Assembly (NCBI GenBank): GCA_032622095.1
Contig: CP136066.1
Coordinates: 171,006,664 to 171,070,663, forward strand
Reading direction: 5' to 3'
Origin: Siphonodentalium dalli
Lineage: Eukaryota > Mollusca > Scaphopoda > Gadilida > Siphonodentaliidae
Length of the DNA: 64,000 bases
The notes below the pieces were generated by a model. That model had not been told where the DNA came from and ran no database searches. It worked only from the letters and a program-made list of their open reading frames with translations. The position numbers were made by a program, and so were the translations under genes. Within the stretch, counting starts at the first letter, position 1. Every line of letters starts with the position of its first letter. Below, piece by piece: positions 49,921-61,200 of the stretch.

Positions 49921-51719
49921 GTATTTTTTGTATCCATCGCCAAAGTCTATTAAATTTGTTTAAATGGGATCAAGAAATTAATGGGGAATTCTTTAGGAAA
50001 CAATTAAAATCGATTGCAAGTTTTTCGGTTGAAGTTCTGAGTATGTGACTTTATTATGATAGCTGTAATCGTTCTTCCTTTATTTTAGGACGTGCTAAAA
50101 ATAAAGCCATGGTTTATTTTGCAGCCTTTATCTATATAGTAGACGACAAAGGTGATGGATAATTATAGTTGTGTTCATATGCCAACCATGATCAGCGCTT
50201 AAATATATATAGTATATTGTCGCTAAGACGTACGATGGTGTACGTAAACAAGAGCCTGCTCGTGTTACAGAAGTTGTGCTTATGTTTACAATTATATTGG
50301 TTAATCACACACAACTGATATAAACGCTCTTTATTATTTCCATATCAGGACAACAGTAACAAGTAACGCTCTTTGTGTTTGCCATATCCGGATCTACAAA
50401 AGCCAGGTAACGTAACGTTTTTTGCTTTTGTTTACATGACAAAGGGGACAAAATGACAATAACATACTATGTATGCCATATTTCTGATTGGTATAAGAAC
50501 AGGGTATGCCTATATTTTACTATTCTTTCTGTTTATGGCAGTTTTTGACGAAATTGAATATTTTAACACCATACTCACCCCAACGCCGCCCGTATCTTTA
50601 AAGCCACATGGCGGTTTGCGCTTCAAGATACACCTACTAATATTCGCTTAACTACCTTCCTATGAGCATTGGGTAACCCAAAAAGACGCATTGAAGTAAT
50701 GAAAAATACAACTGTGAATACGGTGTTTGTGTCCCAAACAAAAAACTGCATTTGTGCGACATGGAACGAAAAGAGCGTTACGTGTTAATATATTTATGAT
50801 ATGGCAGCAATAAAGAGCGTCTATCTGACATCTGGCGATAAGTTGAAAACGGCTAAAATTTGGCTGTGCAGGTGTTTTTTTTTCAGAGCATGTTATGCCG
50901 GTATACCAATAGTACGTTTATTTATCGACCAATCGCTTCATTTCCTTCAAATTACGCAGAAAAAACATTTGGAGGTTCGAATGAGCCAATGTCCGTTTAA
51001 TTAAAATGATGGCTGATTCGAACCGCCAAATTGTATCTACGTAATTTGAAAGGACGAATACCAGAAGTCGACAAATACATAAAATATTGATATACCGGCT
51101 TCTTATGCTCTGAAAACTAGTTGTCAAAGTCACATCCATTTTACATGCCGTTTTCATTTTTTCACCAGACGTCAGAGAAACGCTCTTTATTTCTACCATA
51201 CCCAGGGGGAGTGAAACAAAATGCCGGGGTGGGTGGGTGGTCAAAGCCACCAACAAGCATTTTTTTCCGCAACTAAAAAAACATTCCTGCTTGTTTTTTT
51301 TAGTGTTTTGGCAATGAGTTGGGCTTCAAAACCACTTTGAATGAGAGAAATGATGTAATTCTAACTGGTAAACTGACTGCAGGCAGTTATCGTGTTGTAT
51401 TTTGTTGCAAATTTTGAAATCCAAGATGGCCGCTGGCAGCCATGTTTTTTTGGCCGAATGACCTCAAAATGACTCATTCCTGTTTACATGTCCATGTTAA
51501 CATCCATGATAAATAGTATGCACAGAAATTCATATACAGCTGTTTACAGTGAATTTTCCCCCGCAAATCGCTGTTTTAGTGTTAAAAGGGGGGTGGGTGT
51601 CAAAAAATGGTCGGAAAAAACTGCCGAAAACGGAAAAAAAAATGGCGGTGGGGGTGGGTGGGTACAAAAAATGATCGAAAGGGAAAAAATGCCATACGTG
51701 CCTGAATTTAATCACGGCG
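49921..51719. repeat. Dispersed repeat mosaic, no gene
   Basis: About 50170-50340 matches 110-280, 50600-50760 matches 7345-7560, and 51000-51200 matches 980-1170. A G-rich stretch with GGGTGGGTGGGTGG lies at 51227. No coding frame shows a domain. Confidence 0.5.
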
Positions 51720-53117
51720 GCAAACAGAATAATATCAACTCACGGTGAGTGGCAAGAAATTTGAACGAAACAATTCACTCACAAACGGACTAGTATAAAG
51801 TCAACTCTGCGAACAAAATTTGATCGTCCAACAAATTTCCGACTATTCTTAACCATCTGTAATCGTTATTACTGCGTGTTCATTGTGCGAAAGGTGTATA
51901 TTTTTGAACAGCACATTTAAACAAAGATGTGTTGAAATCGTTAATGAATGTGAATATAATAACAGTTACGCTGAATACACGTCCTAAGTCTAAAGTTCGT
52001 TCAGATATCTCGACTCCGATGAACTGAGGCTCCTAAGGCTGCGTGCACACACTATCACATTTGTTTGATATCTGTTTCAGGCATATTGACATAGAAAACT
52101 ACCTGGTGCCAGAATATAAAGGGAAGCATTGCGTATAAAATGAATCTTTATCAAATATACCGCAAAGAGAAGTAAAATTCCTGTACTCCCACATGTAATG
52201 GTGCAACTATATTTATGGTTTATTCTTATGAGATAATTTAATGCTATTTATAGGCAAATTTCGGCAACACCGTTACGGGTGGAACTACGAAGTTTTTAGA
52301 AGTGGAAAAATGGTCCAGGAGATGAGGGACCCGATAGGCTGACAAATTAAATAAGTCGCTCTTCAAAAGCTTTCGGCCTTAGGCCTCATTCAGTTCATAT
52401 TATTCAGACAAAATCACATGATGGCATTCAGATAAACAAACAAATAACAATCATCGTGTGATTTTGTCTGAATAATATCAACTTCTTTAACAGTTTTTAC
52501 TGCTCACATATTTAGCTGATGTATAGATGAATTTTAAAAGCAATTTTGAGTTTATTCTGAGAATTAAGATTCTCTCCAATCAGATTGTCGACGAGTCATA
52601 CATACACTTTTGGTACCTTTTGAATGTTGGCAGTTCTGCAAGTCTGACGCTAGTATCGAATGCACTGAGTTCGGAATGATACATTCGTGACTCGAAGCAA
52701 AACCATTTGTGTTATGAGTTGTCTTAATTAGTGGCGGTTTTGAATTTTGCAGAATAATACATGGGACATATGATGTTTTTAAACGTCATCAACACATTTT
52801 AATAATGTTAACCCTTTACCCAACAGAACGGCCCTGTGCCAATGCATTCTCTTATATATGCGAGTCGACCATAGGTCGCCTCGCATATATAAGAGAATGC
52901 ATTGGCTTAACACATTAAAAATTATAAAATTGTTAAAGAATGTAAGAAAAAATGGTAAAAAGATAATTTAGGCTGTTGCAGCTTTATTTGGCGGTTATTG
53001 GCCGGTTGTTGGGTAAAGGATTAAACCCAAAATAAATGTCATTAAACAAAAACAGTCAGTTCCTTTTTCGGGTTTATGTGTGGTCATGTTACGCATTTAG
53101 CTTCAATCACGTACCGT
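51720..53117. repeat. 3' flank of cGLR-3 with insertion
   Basis: 51720-52560 pairs with 1830-3330, and 52620-53117 pairs with 4240-4509, apart from the 209-bp insertion at 52812-53020. No gene is present. Confidence 0.65.
52808..53024. mobile_element. piggyBac-like non-autonomous element, 209 bp
   Basis: TTAA at 52808-52811 and 53021-53024, with inverted ends CCCTTTACCCAACA / GGTTGTTGGGTAAAGG (small differences), enclose one copy of the GCATTCTCTTATATATGCGAG hairpin. It is an internally deleted relative of 48003-48408. The unoccupied site survives at 4413-4416 beside cGLR copy 1. Confidence 0.9.
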
Positions 53118-55100
53118 TTAGGAACATTGATCTCGGCGGAATGTGGTCGCCATGAATTCCATCCAACCTTGATGCTTTTCTGACGCCAGGCACAAATTCG
53201 CGAAATCAGTTAGCACACCACTGACTGCATGTAATGCAAAGTAACTCCGATGTTCTAAACTTTCCGGATTTGTCATTTGATTTATTATTCCCATCGGACC
53301 CCTTGATCCACGGGATGCCTTGATCCGAGCGCTCACAAGGATAGCGTACTCGACGTTAAGGAACATTCTCTCGATAATAATATCCAATGCTTTATTGTTT
53401 GTCGTAAAGTCACATACTGGCTCCGGTCGCATTGAATAGGTGTCATTGTCGAGAGGATAACTGAACTTTTCGATGTGCCCGAGTGCATACGTTAGCAACT
53501 CTTTTGTAATTTTATTGCACAGTTTGTCGAGATTTTCCTCGCACTGATTGCTGCCCACGTGACTGTCAGCACGTGATTTTTGTGACATACCACGTAATAC
53601 GTGGCCAGCAACAGTGTTCCCGCATGTTTTAAATTTGACCATGATATTTTTGACGATAGCTAACCATGTATTCATAATGTTTTCTGATTGTCTTAATTCA
53701 ATATCGTCCCCTTTATTTGTATCCGTCGATCGTATGAAGAAGAACTCTTCTAAAGGGTCATTAGTGTGATTGAGAATCTTAAGCAAAAATAAATAAAAGA
53801 TGGGCTCTTCAGTAGGGTACTGTTCTCTAGAACACATCCAAAGATCAATCTTCTTATTAAGCGACGTAAGCAATGATTTAACAATGTATATATACAGGTG
53901 TGCATGGGTTGGACACCTCGTCATTACAGATGCGGATACTCGTTGCTTCATGCCATGAGATGCAATCCCGGTTCCATACATGACCTCTGCTGCTTCTATG
54001 GTGTTCATGGTGTTAGACATATGACACGTCTGCGTATTAGCCGGGTTTGTTTCAGAAAGTTGTCCACTTATAGTATTAAGTATATCCCCAGCGAGCTCCA
54101 GTCTTGCGTCTGGTATTATTCCCGCGATATCATTAGTGATAAGACACAACCATAGAAAACACCACAACCGTCTACGGACATATACCAGATCAGATTCCGA
54201 GATACGGACCAACAAGTTCATTTCAGGATCAAAATAATGAGGCAATAGTCTGTCATTCAAATGCTGATCAAGTCTCTTCAATATATATATGACTGTCAAG
54301 CCATATTCAGAGATTCGAGCGCCCGTCTTCTCGAAATGCCAGAGAGCTGACGTCTTCATATGGTAGGACTTCAACACCCCCCGGCCAAAATCGATGATAC
54401 GTCCGATTAACTTCAAACGCTGTATAGTGACTATCTGGTTAACTGACAGTGTTCTCATCAGCACGACTTCTGCCTTAGCGAACGACAGGCAAAAATCGTG
54501 CTCACGGTCCGGGTCTGTTGGAGCAGGTCGTGCTACGAGGTGGAATTCCCCGGTGCTTATTATCGATATAATGTCGTCTGATGGCCATGACCGGTCACGT
54601 GCAGCGAATGAGCGAATTATCCGTGGCACACTACTGAGTACCAGTTGTGGCACAATGTCCATGGAGTAGTGTAGGTCACTAAGTGTCTTTCCAACATTTG
54701 ATAATCCATCAGCATTCATATCGATGTATGTTTTTCCAAATATGTCTTCACACATGTCTCTGACAGGATCAGCCAACACATATTCCCCGTCACCCAAGAT
54801 GACGTTAGGTACGAGCCCTGCTAACCCCTCAGTAGATATCCGGACATAACACGGGATGTCATCCCGGTATCTCAAACTGGATTCATCTATTTTTATGTTT
54901 CGGGGTTCGACCAGAACATCTATATCGCTCCCCCCAACAGCAACTGCGCTCGCCCTGCTCCCTACAAGTGTCAACTTATGATGATTAGTCGACCGACGTG
55001 CTGTCATTCTACTGACATTCGTATGAAGCAGAATCCGGTTATAACGTAGAGATAAATCCTGTGGATCCTCACTGCGCCGATTTCGTGACGAGAACGCCAT
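53118..55100 (-). CDS. Mab-21 domain cGAS-like receptor (cGLR), copy 3, 660 aa
   Basis: This is a paralogue of copy 2, aligned over its full length in one exon without breaks. GS is at residues 47-48 and D59-I60-D61 lies in GGSDIDVLVEPR, a closer match to the family consensus [DE]h[DE]h than copy 2. The third carboxylate is D148 (SMDIVPQL). HDFCLSFAKAE is at 201-211 and SYHMKTSALWHFE at 245-257. No zinc-thumb Cys/His cluster is present. The C-terminal extension (about 270-660) shares blocks with copies 1 and 2 (VMYGTGI, KSLLTS, NPLEEFF-like, YSYPLDNDTYS-like) and ends in an aromatic/basic tail. Like cGLRs in general it would make a cyclic dinucleotide for STING on ligand binding; activity here is inferred from residues only. 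Confidence 0.9.
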   Translation of the reverse strand: MAFSSRNRRSEDPQDLSLRYNRILLHTNVSRMTARRSTNHHKLTLVGSRASAVAVGGSDIDVLVEPRNIKIDESSLRYRDDIPCYVRISTEGLAGLVPNVILGDGEYVLADPVRDMCEDIFGKTYIDMNADGLSNVGKTLSDLHYSMDIVPQLVLSSVPRIIRSFAARDRSWPSDDIISIISTGEFHLVARPAPTDPDREHDFCLSFAKAEVVLMRTLSVNQIVTIQRLKLIGRIIDFGRGVLKSYHMKTSALWHFEKTGARISEYGLTVIYILKRLDQHLNDRLLPHYFDPEMNLLVRISESDLVYVRRRLWCFLWLCLITNDIAGIIPDARLELAGDILNTISGQLSETNPANTQTCHMSNTMNTIEAAEVMYGTGIASHGMKQRVSASVMTRCPTHAHLYIYIVKSLLTSLNKKIDLWMCSREQYPTEEPIFYLFLLKILNHTNDPLEEFFFIRSTDTNKGDDIELRQSENIMNTWLAIVKNIMVKFKTCGNTVAGHVLRGMSQKSRADSHVGSNQCEENLDKLCNKITKELLTYALGHIEKFSYPLDNDTYSMRPEPVCDFTTNNKALDIIIERMFLNVEYAILVSARIKASRGSRGPMGIINQMTNPESLEHRSYFALHAVSGVLTDFANLCLASEKHQGWMEFMATTFRRDQCS

Positions 55101-55380
55101 AACTAAAAAATGAATACCTTAATCCGGTGAAACTTGGGTGTGTCGATTTAGAGGCGATGGTGTCATTATTAATCCACAAAGACTCATGGTTTAGCTTTAT
55201 TCTTCATTGTTCGTATTTTCACATGGCAGTCCTTTAACTATTCACAGCGACTAACTTCAGTCCAAACTCCAGATCACAGCGTGTCGTACTGGAGATGTCG
55301 ATTTGGGAAATCCCAGAATATTTTCAGCTCCTGTGAGTGGGAAATAACATGTCATCGTTCTGAAAAATAAATAAATCATA
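55101..55380 (-). promoter_or_regulatory. Upstream region of cGLR-3 with kappaB-like site
   Basis: GGGAAATCCC at 55305-55314 fits the NF-kappaB consensus GGGRNWYYCC on either strand, 205-214 bp upstream of the start codon. It lies in a ~130-bp segment missing from the otherwise homologous upstream region of copy 2. Regulation by NF-kappaB is plausible for an innate sensor but is only inferred. Confidence 0.4.
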
Positions 55381-56459
55381 GACGCCGCAGTGAATATTTT
55401 GACACCAAAGATAACCCATGTTATAACGCCAACATTGTTTCAAGATTCATCACCAGGACGCCTAGACGCACGTGTTGCCTAAGTCTTGATATTCCAAGAC
55501 AAATATTCTCAATTTCTATATTGTGCATGTGATTAGTGCCACACAACATTTCAGAGTCATCCAGAAATTTATAGCATACAAAAATTAATTTGCAATATGA
55601 AATAGGATATAATACATACTGTAACAGCCTCTATATTACTTATTGTAAATAATAATTCATTTTTACATCCTCAGTAAATCTTGAGTTGCCACATTACAGT
55701 TGCGAAACTTATCAACATTATTCAAACTTCAAAGTGTTTATACTGGGAGAAAAATTACCCTAATTGGCATTTTATAATAGTTTCAAGTAATAGTATACAG
55801 TTGTAGCCCGTGATTGAGTGAGACACGGGGGTTTGGCGCCCGCTCGAGACCTGGAATGTCACCCTCGAGCCTGGCGGCCCTCGGGTGTCATTCCAGGTCG
55901 AGAGCCGCGACAAATCCCCGTGTCTCACGAAAACATGGGTGACAACTGTTTTGTTATCTGACAAAGGAGTACACACGAACCTCCTCAATAGCAGGAATAA
56001 ATGCGCGCATAAATATATTCTTTAATCCAGTTCGAAAAGTTAATTTTATGTTGAAATCCTCGCTATTTAGAAAATAAAACATTCATAATCTGGATCAATT
56101 ATCAGACCCATCATTTGCGAAGCTATTCTCCGGTCAGTTTGTTGGTCGTATGGTGGGAATCGGTTCACGGAAAGAGGAGTAAAGCAATTTTGAAGTTGAG
56201 TAGCCATGGAGCGAAATGTTCGGTTTCGTTTCAAATGAGCGTAAAGACGCAGGAAGATGGGTAATGTCCAGAATGCTAAAATGTTAAACTAACACGTTGT
56301 AGTGGTGCAAAAAATAAATTGACAACTGTTACAGATTGTTACGCAACAAAAGGGTATTCTTCTGAAGTCTGAGGAATGTATTGCAGAAAAGAAATAGTCA
56401 ATTGATAAACAGTAAAGAGTGGCTATTTTATCTTTAGAGCTTAGTACATAAACGTATTT
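55381..56459. other. No recognised gene
   Basis: Apart from the foldback at 55818-55928, this is AT-rich sequence with short ORFs lacking domains. Confidence 0.4.
55818..55928. mobile_element. 111-bp foldback hairpin
   Basis: Inverted arms GTGAGACACGGGG...ACCTGGAATG and CATTCCAGGTCGAGAG...CCCCGTGTCTCAC surround a GC-rich loop that includes CTCGAGCCTGGCGG. It is much more GC-rich than its surroundings. Confidence 0.75.
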
Positions 56460-57666
56460 GAAACGAATGTACATCGTGGCTAGACGGTTTCCGTTGAGAG
56501 GGTGTCCACCTTGGGAAATTCCAACTGCACCCCCCCCCCCCTTGAATCAGAATTCAGACCAAACACAAGTTTTATATAATTCCATTTGCACCCCCCCCCC
56601 TTGCACCTCGGTGCTCATGCCTAATATCCTATATATTCATAAACAATGGTTCTATATTCCCGGGAGAACATTCAGATATTTTAACCTGAAAAATTGCATA
56701 AATCATAACATCTAGTGGTCTAACTCTAGACAAATGCACACGGCTACGGGCAAGAGACCAGGACACACTGGGCTGACCATGGTTGTTCGGTCCGGTCTGA
56801 GCAAATTTTGAAAACTATACAAGAAAATCGCAAATCCTAGCATCTAGACTTGCCTCAACTGAAGCTTTCCTGTAGTGTTGGAAATTTCAAACCTCATACT
56901 CCCCCTCAGGTTGGAAATTTCTCCAACTGATGACCATTTCAGTCCACAAGTTTGAACAAATGTAGTAAAATATTGTTTTGTTAAACTAATTAGCACTTTT
57001 GTATTGGCCATGGGGTCAGGGACAAAGACACACCGGGCCGAACATGACCATGGTTCGGACCGGTGTGCGAAAATTTTGAAATCTGAACAAGAAAATCGCA
57101 AAATCCTAGCATCTAGACTAGCCTCAAGCCTTCCTAGAGTTGGAAATTTCAAACCTGACACCCCCACTTAGGTTGGAAAATTTCCAACTGATGACAATTC
57201 CAATGACAATATTGACCAAATGTATGACAATATTGTTTTCTTAAATTAACTAGCAGTTTTTGACTGGACACGGGGGAGGGACCAGGACACAATCTTTCCA
57301 AGTGTTGGAAATTCCCAACCTGTTACCCCCCTAAGGTTGGAAAATTTCCAACTGATGACTATTTCAGACAAAATTTTGAAAATAAATAGGAAAATATGCA
57401 AATATTGGTCCAAAAACAATTAATTCCCCCCAATAAATTGTTTGAAAATCACACTACAAGAACATTTTCAACCTAGTGTTGGTGTGAAATTTCCAACTAA
57501 TGTGTTGAAATTTCCAACTGTTGAACATTTTTACCAAAGTTGGGGGTAAGACAACCCCATAACCTCTCACCCCAACCCCTGTTGCCACGTCTCTGTGTTC
57601 AATTGTCTGCAGCACACAGCAACTGAATAAAAAGGTTTATATATTGGTCCCACGGTATTTATTATT
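56460..57666. repeat. Poly-C runs and ~230-bp diverged repeats
   Basis: Poly-C runs lie at 56529-56541 and 56590-56600. From 56750 three diverged units follow (GACCAGGACACA, AGCATCTAGACTTGCCTCAA, GGTTGGAAATTTC / CAACTGATGAC). Single relatives lie at about 34680-34860 and 48700-48870. Palindromic TTGGAAATTTCCAA-like cores recur many times. No gene is present. Confidence 0.6.
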
Positions 57667-60595
57667 GACTAGCAGGGTTACCCGGCGTTGCCCAGGTTAA
57701 AGTGATGTGAAACCCTCTGTGGATATTTGGTGGGCATAGAGAATACTCTTGCTCTCAAAGTGTTACACGTATTCTAATAAATTGTATATCCAAATGGCAT
57801 CACAAAACATGATTCTTACACATGGAATATAAGTAGTGGCTCGCCTTGTCAGGTCGGAGCGATTATCATTTTGTTTATCGCGTTTAATCCGTCCCACCAA
57901 TATAGAAGTATTTATTTATTTAAAACTGCGTATACTTCAGACGTTATAGCATGAAACATGAACATCATAAACACATTAGTTCGAAAAAATAAAAGACGAC
58001 AATTGTGTTTTACATAGATATGTATCAATCAATCAATCAATCTAGTTTATCATATCTTCATGAAGATACAGATATTTTAAAGATATGTCCAGGTGCTCCA
58101 CTGTTCTGGCTAATCATTTTCAGTTTAAAATAATTGATGTTATGCATGTATTGCAACTACATGTGCCCGACACAGCGAGATTTTTAGCTGTTTATGTTAG
58201 GCGATAAGTCTGTTCTAAAAATGAAAGAAATCCTCTGTATCGGGCAGATATACCCTTGCCAGATGTCAATATTGGAGGATCCTGAAAAGTCATGTGCTAC
58301 GGACTGCGTTTTCCTTTATCTCAGAAGTAACCATATTTGACTGCACACTGTGACCACTATTTTTGAACAGGCCTGCTCTACATTTCCATATCTCTTGGCA
58401 ATTGTAACTTTTTTGTTGAAACTATATTGAATGCGACAGACTCAATCGTTACAATATATACATGAGCCATTCTCTGCAATCATCTGACGATTCAAGATCC
58501 CTCAGTTTGAATGAATATATGTATCTCTTCAATAGATTGATATAAATATACTTTTAATGCTTACGTCTATGTATCTGTGTTGCTAGATCATTATAGGAAT
58601 GCCCCGATTTCCATACCAATATAAATATGACAGTTGAGATTACTTGAGAAGATATAATTGTTCAAGTGACTTAATTCGGTCACCGATTGTCGAGATTGTG
58701 AAATTGGAATGCCAAAAGCTCCTTGCAACGACATGGAGATGGCCTGGGAGTTGACTATATATAACTTTGTTGGATATCGGCGAATTGAACAATCTTATAA
58801 ATGCTAGTGAATCTCCTCTAGCCATCCATGACCCAAACGACTCCAAATGTGCATGAATTTTGGTGGAATCAGTGCTAAATATATTTGTATCAACTTTGTC
58901 TGCAACTCCCCTCATGCATGACTTGAACCGCGCCACTTTTGTCATATTTAAACCACGTCTATTAGAATCATGCATGCATCATAATGGAGATGATTATATA
59001 TAGGTTTGGTGGTAATCTGCACCTAAACAAATTCATATCATAGTTATTATCCCCCCCCCCAATATCTCACCTAAAACGGCACCAATTTCGCGTCTTTAAA
59101 TAACACGTTTATATTCCTCGTATCACGGTGAAGAATAATATATCAATTTGGTCGAAATATGTGCTAAAAATACCCCCTCCCCTGACACCAACAACGTCAC
59201 TTTAGAAAATTTTAACCCGCACCATTATCTTACTCGTAAAAAGTTACCCCTGTTTTAGACCGCCTTGGTGCCATCACGATTGTACCCTTAAAATTATACA
59301 TAGAACACAGACAGATATTCGCAAATATTTGATTCATTGTATCATTTGAGAAGAACGTGTATGAGCTTGATGGTAATAGCACTAAACATATTTTTATAAG
59401 TTTTTGGTGACCCTCCCGTCCCTATTTCGGACTCAAGCGGCGCCACTTTTGACATCATTAAACCACACACTTACACTCTTTATAGAGATGAATATATATA
59501 AAATTTATGAAAATTGGCGAGTATACAAATTCGTATCAAATTTAGGTCCACCATTGCATATATCTCACCAATTTGGCGCATTTAAACCACACGATTAGAT
59601 TATTCGTATCACCGAGAAGAATATGTATCAATCAGGTGGAAATTGGCGATAAACATATTGTATATCAATATGTTTGTGTCCCTCTCACCATCTTGGCACC
59701 CCCGATTCGAATGGCCCCACTTTTGACATCTTTAAACCACACAATTAGACTCCTGATATCATGGAGATTATTATTTTTAAGTTTGGTGCGAATCCGCGAA
59801 TAAACAAATTTTTATCAAATTTAGTGCCCACCCCACCCACCACACCCCATCTCTCACCGAAGTAACACCAATATGACGTCTTTAAAATCACACGATTAGA
59901 TTCCTCATATCATGGATAAGAATGTGTATCAATTTGGTGGAAATTGGCGCTAAAATATTGTGTATAAATTTTGGTGCCCCTCTCCCTTTCAGTGCACCCC
60001 TGACTCGAATGACGCCATTTATGACAGCTTTAAGCCACGCCATTAGCCACCTCATACCATGAGGATGAATTTGTATAAGTTTCGTGGCAATCGGCGACTA
60101 AACCAATTCTTATCAGATTTAGTACCCACCGCCCCCCAAATCTATCACCCCAACGACACAAATTTGGCGTCTTTAAACCACACAATAAGATTCCGTGTAT
60201 CATGGTGAAGATCTCAGAAGAATGTGCATCAATTTGGTGGAATTCGGCGCTAAAATTATTTTGATCAATTTTGGTGCCCCTCTCCCGTTCCGGGCATCCC
60301 TGATGCGAATGGCGCGACTTTTGACATATTTAAATCGCACCATTAGATTCCTCATATTATGGGGATGATTATATATACGTTTGGTGGTAATCGGCGACAT
60401 TTTTTTCTGCCCCTCCCCGTTTTCTGCCCCTGACAACAATGGTGTCACTTTAGAAAATTCTAACCCTCGCCATTATCTTTCTCGTTAAAAGTTACCCCTA
60501 TTAGATCCCTTTTGTGTCAACTAGGTGGTCCCCTGTGAATGTCTATAGAACACAGACAGACAGACAGACATTTGCAAATATAGATATAGAAGAAG
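57667..60595. repeat. Repeat element with CTAGCAGGGTTACCCGGCG start, copy in unit 2
   Basis: This is the counterpart of 42108-44455 with the same ends (CTAGCAGGGTTACCCGGCG; GAACACAGACAGACAGACAG then TAGATA) and more internal ~145-180 bp units from about 58800 to 60500. No coding signal is seen. Confidence 0.65.
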
Positions 60596-61200
60596 ATATA
60601 AAAAGGTCCAATAGGAACATTACACCTTATAACGGATTTGTGTCCATGATAACAACATTTATACATAGCGTGCTTTAATTGACAAAACGTTTTGTTATGC
60701 ATATCAGGTGATAGTTCCTTGTTTCGTTGGATTTTTGGATGTTTTGTTGAGCATTTTCGTGAATACTTCGTGTGCTTCATTCGGCTGCGAAGGAGTGTTG
60801 CCATCACGTGATTTCGTCTATAACCTGTTTCAATTGTTGTCTACGGTAGGCCGCTTCATTGATACATTGTGACTTAGTTATTTCAACTCTTGTGATTTAA
60901 AACTACAAATACTTTTATATTTCCTTACTCATATTACTTAAGTCGGTATTTGGTTGGAGTTAAAGCGTTGCCTTAAGCTGATTTGGGACCAAGCGATGAG
61001 AAGATCTAGTACCGTATTCATGCGCTTCGTCCTTGAAAAGTTTAAGGAGCGCCAACTTCAACATTACTCAACTTCTCAACTTCAACGGGTTTATATTATA
61101 TCTATAGCAATTAGATATTTATCTTAACTATTTAAATATTCTCGTATTCAGACCAATGACCGGTATTAGGGATCTATTGTTGTAGTCGCGTAACTACTTT
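60596..61200. other. No recognised gene
   Basis: A minus-strand frame of 96 codons (60517-60807), with a CQLKHAMYKCCYHGH stretch, lacks a recognisable domain. Otherwise nothing is seen. Confidence 0.35.

Larger units (their letters stand above)
45045..60595. repeat. Tandem segmental duplication, unit 2 (contains cGLR-3)
   Basis: This is the counterpart of 30265-44455, in the same order and orientation. Unit-specific additions are an inverted copy of the 60-280 repeat at 45780-45990, a 44-bp minisatellite (46215-46370), two piggyBac-like insertions, and foldbacks at 49787 and 55818. It lacks the 50-bp array and the 36072 foldback. Confidence 0.8.

Noticed and set aside
60517-60807. Minus-strand ORF with a Cys/His stretch
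   Set aside because: The Cys/His spacing fits no zinc-finger pattern I know and the ORF starts inside a repeat; left unannotated.
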